A DNA stretch of 13,749 bases from Acidobacteriaceae bacterium (GTDB lineage: Bacteria; Acidobacteriota; Terriglobia; Terriglobales; Acidobacteriaceae): contig PLBX01000559.1 in the NCBI GenBank assembly GCA_003135495.1, forward strand, positions 4,818 to 18,566. The letters run 5' to 3'. Below are positions 13,568-13,749 of the stretch, piece after piece. Both the position numbers and the translations under genes were made by a program. Below the pieces are notes generated by a model. It was not told the DNA's origin. It searched no databases and saw only the letters and a list, made by a program, of their open reading frames with translations. Within the stretch, counting starts at the first letter, position 1. Each line of letters opens with the position of its first letter.

Positions 13568-13749
13568 CTAGTGTGATCTTGACTTGAATCCGCCATAGGT
13601 CAGGTAGACGCCGAGGACGAGCGAAATAGCTCCGTACAGGTAGAAAAGTTCTTGGTAGTGAAGCTGCCTGAGAAAAAACCCTGCTTCTAACTCTGGTGGC
13701 AGGAACAAGAAGAACGGGCTCTTGACCAGCGTTATCCAACCGACGAGGG
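13568..13749 (-). CDS. C-terminus of a small integral membrane protein (cut by window edge)
   Basis: The last 59 codons before a TAG stop at 13570-13568 encode a hydrophobic C-terminus: GWITLVKSPFFLFLPPELEA, a polar stretch FFLRQLHYQELFYLY, then a probable membrane segment GAISLVLGVYLTYGG and a short basic tail KSRSH. The gene enters from the right, so its start and full length are unseen. I do not recognise the family. It has no evident link to sugar metabolism and may mark resident chromosome beyond the island scars. Another minus frame is also open here, but its arginine-rich composition and lack of structure make this frame the better choice. Confidence 0.6.
   Translation of the reverse strand, partial: LVGWITLVKSPFFLFLPPELEAGFFLRQLHYQELFYLYGAISLVLGVYLTYGGFKSRSH

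Noticed and set aside
13446..13739. 97-residue minus-strand reading frame
   Set aside because: Arginine-rich with no structural pattern, and it overlaps the hydrophobic frame ending at 13568, which looks like a real membrane protein.

Overview
The window looks like the edge of a genomic island in a free-living, moderately GC-rich Gram-negative-type bacterium. I lean weakly towards Acidobacteriota, from the flavour of the flanking genes only; nothing here is a taxonomic marker. Ten intact-looking genes fill 21-12301. They encode a kinase, a cyclase, a nucleotidylyltransferase, an aminotransferase, four NAD(P)-type redox or epimerase proteins (one of the GH4 type), a methyltransferase and a glycosyltransferase. 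A lone left-handed beta-helix gene (6719-7927) lies among them on the opposite strand.

Layout, following transcription. Operon A (minus strand, 12301 to 7942): ROK sugar/cyclitol kinase, GH4-like NAD-dependent protein, DegT-family PLP aminotransferase, Gfo/Idh oxidoreductase. The junctions are tight: a GTGA overlap, then gaps of about 8 bp and 24 bp. The beta-helix gene on the plus strand ends 14 bp from operon A, tail to tail. Operon B (minus strand, 6547 to 21): class I methyltransferase, two extended SDR proteins (11-bp and ATGA overlaps), a 137-bp gap, a sugar-phosphate cyclase of the dehydroquinate-synthase superfamily, a nucleotidylyltransferase fused to a degenerate Nudix domain, and a GT4 glycosyltransferase. 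Operon B may continue past the left edge.

The key gene is the cyclase. Its motifs (GGGVCTD, IPTTLIGLIDAGIGVK, DFGHTFSP) match sedoheptulose-7-phosphate cyclases such as 2-epi-5-epi-valiolone synthase better than dehydroquinate synthase or 2-deoxy-scyllo-inosose synthase. Validamycin- and acarbose-type pathways also use a ROK-like kinase, a nucleotidylyltransferase, dehydrogenases, an aminotransferase and a glycosyltransferase. My main inference is therefore a C7-cyclitol (pseudosugar or aminocyclitol) pathway whose activated product is attached by the GT4 enzyme. The GH4-like protein, the Nudix fusion, the beta-helix protein and the methyltransferase are not, to my knowledge, part of the classical pathways. 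The product could be a decorated surface glycan, a glycolipid or a small secreted molecule; the sequence does not decide.

The right flank differs. A Nudix hydrolase gene starts well at 12512 but decays into a pseudogene. After it comes a non-coding stretch with three copies of a 13-bp repeat equal to the 3' end of a tRNA-Ser, the longest copy reaching into the T-arm, plus an 11-bp tandem triplicate and a hairpin. This looks like scars of site-specific integration at a tRNA-Ser gene. The last 182 bases hold the C-terminus of an unrelated small membrane protein that enters from the right.
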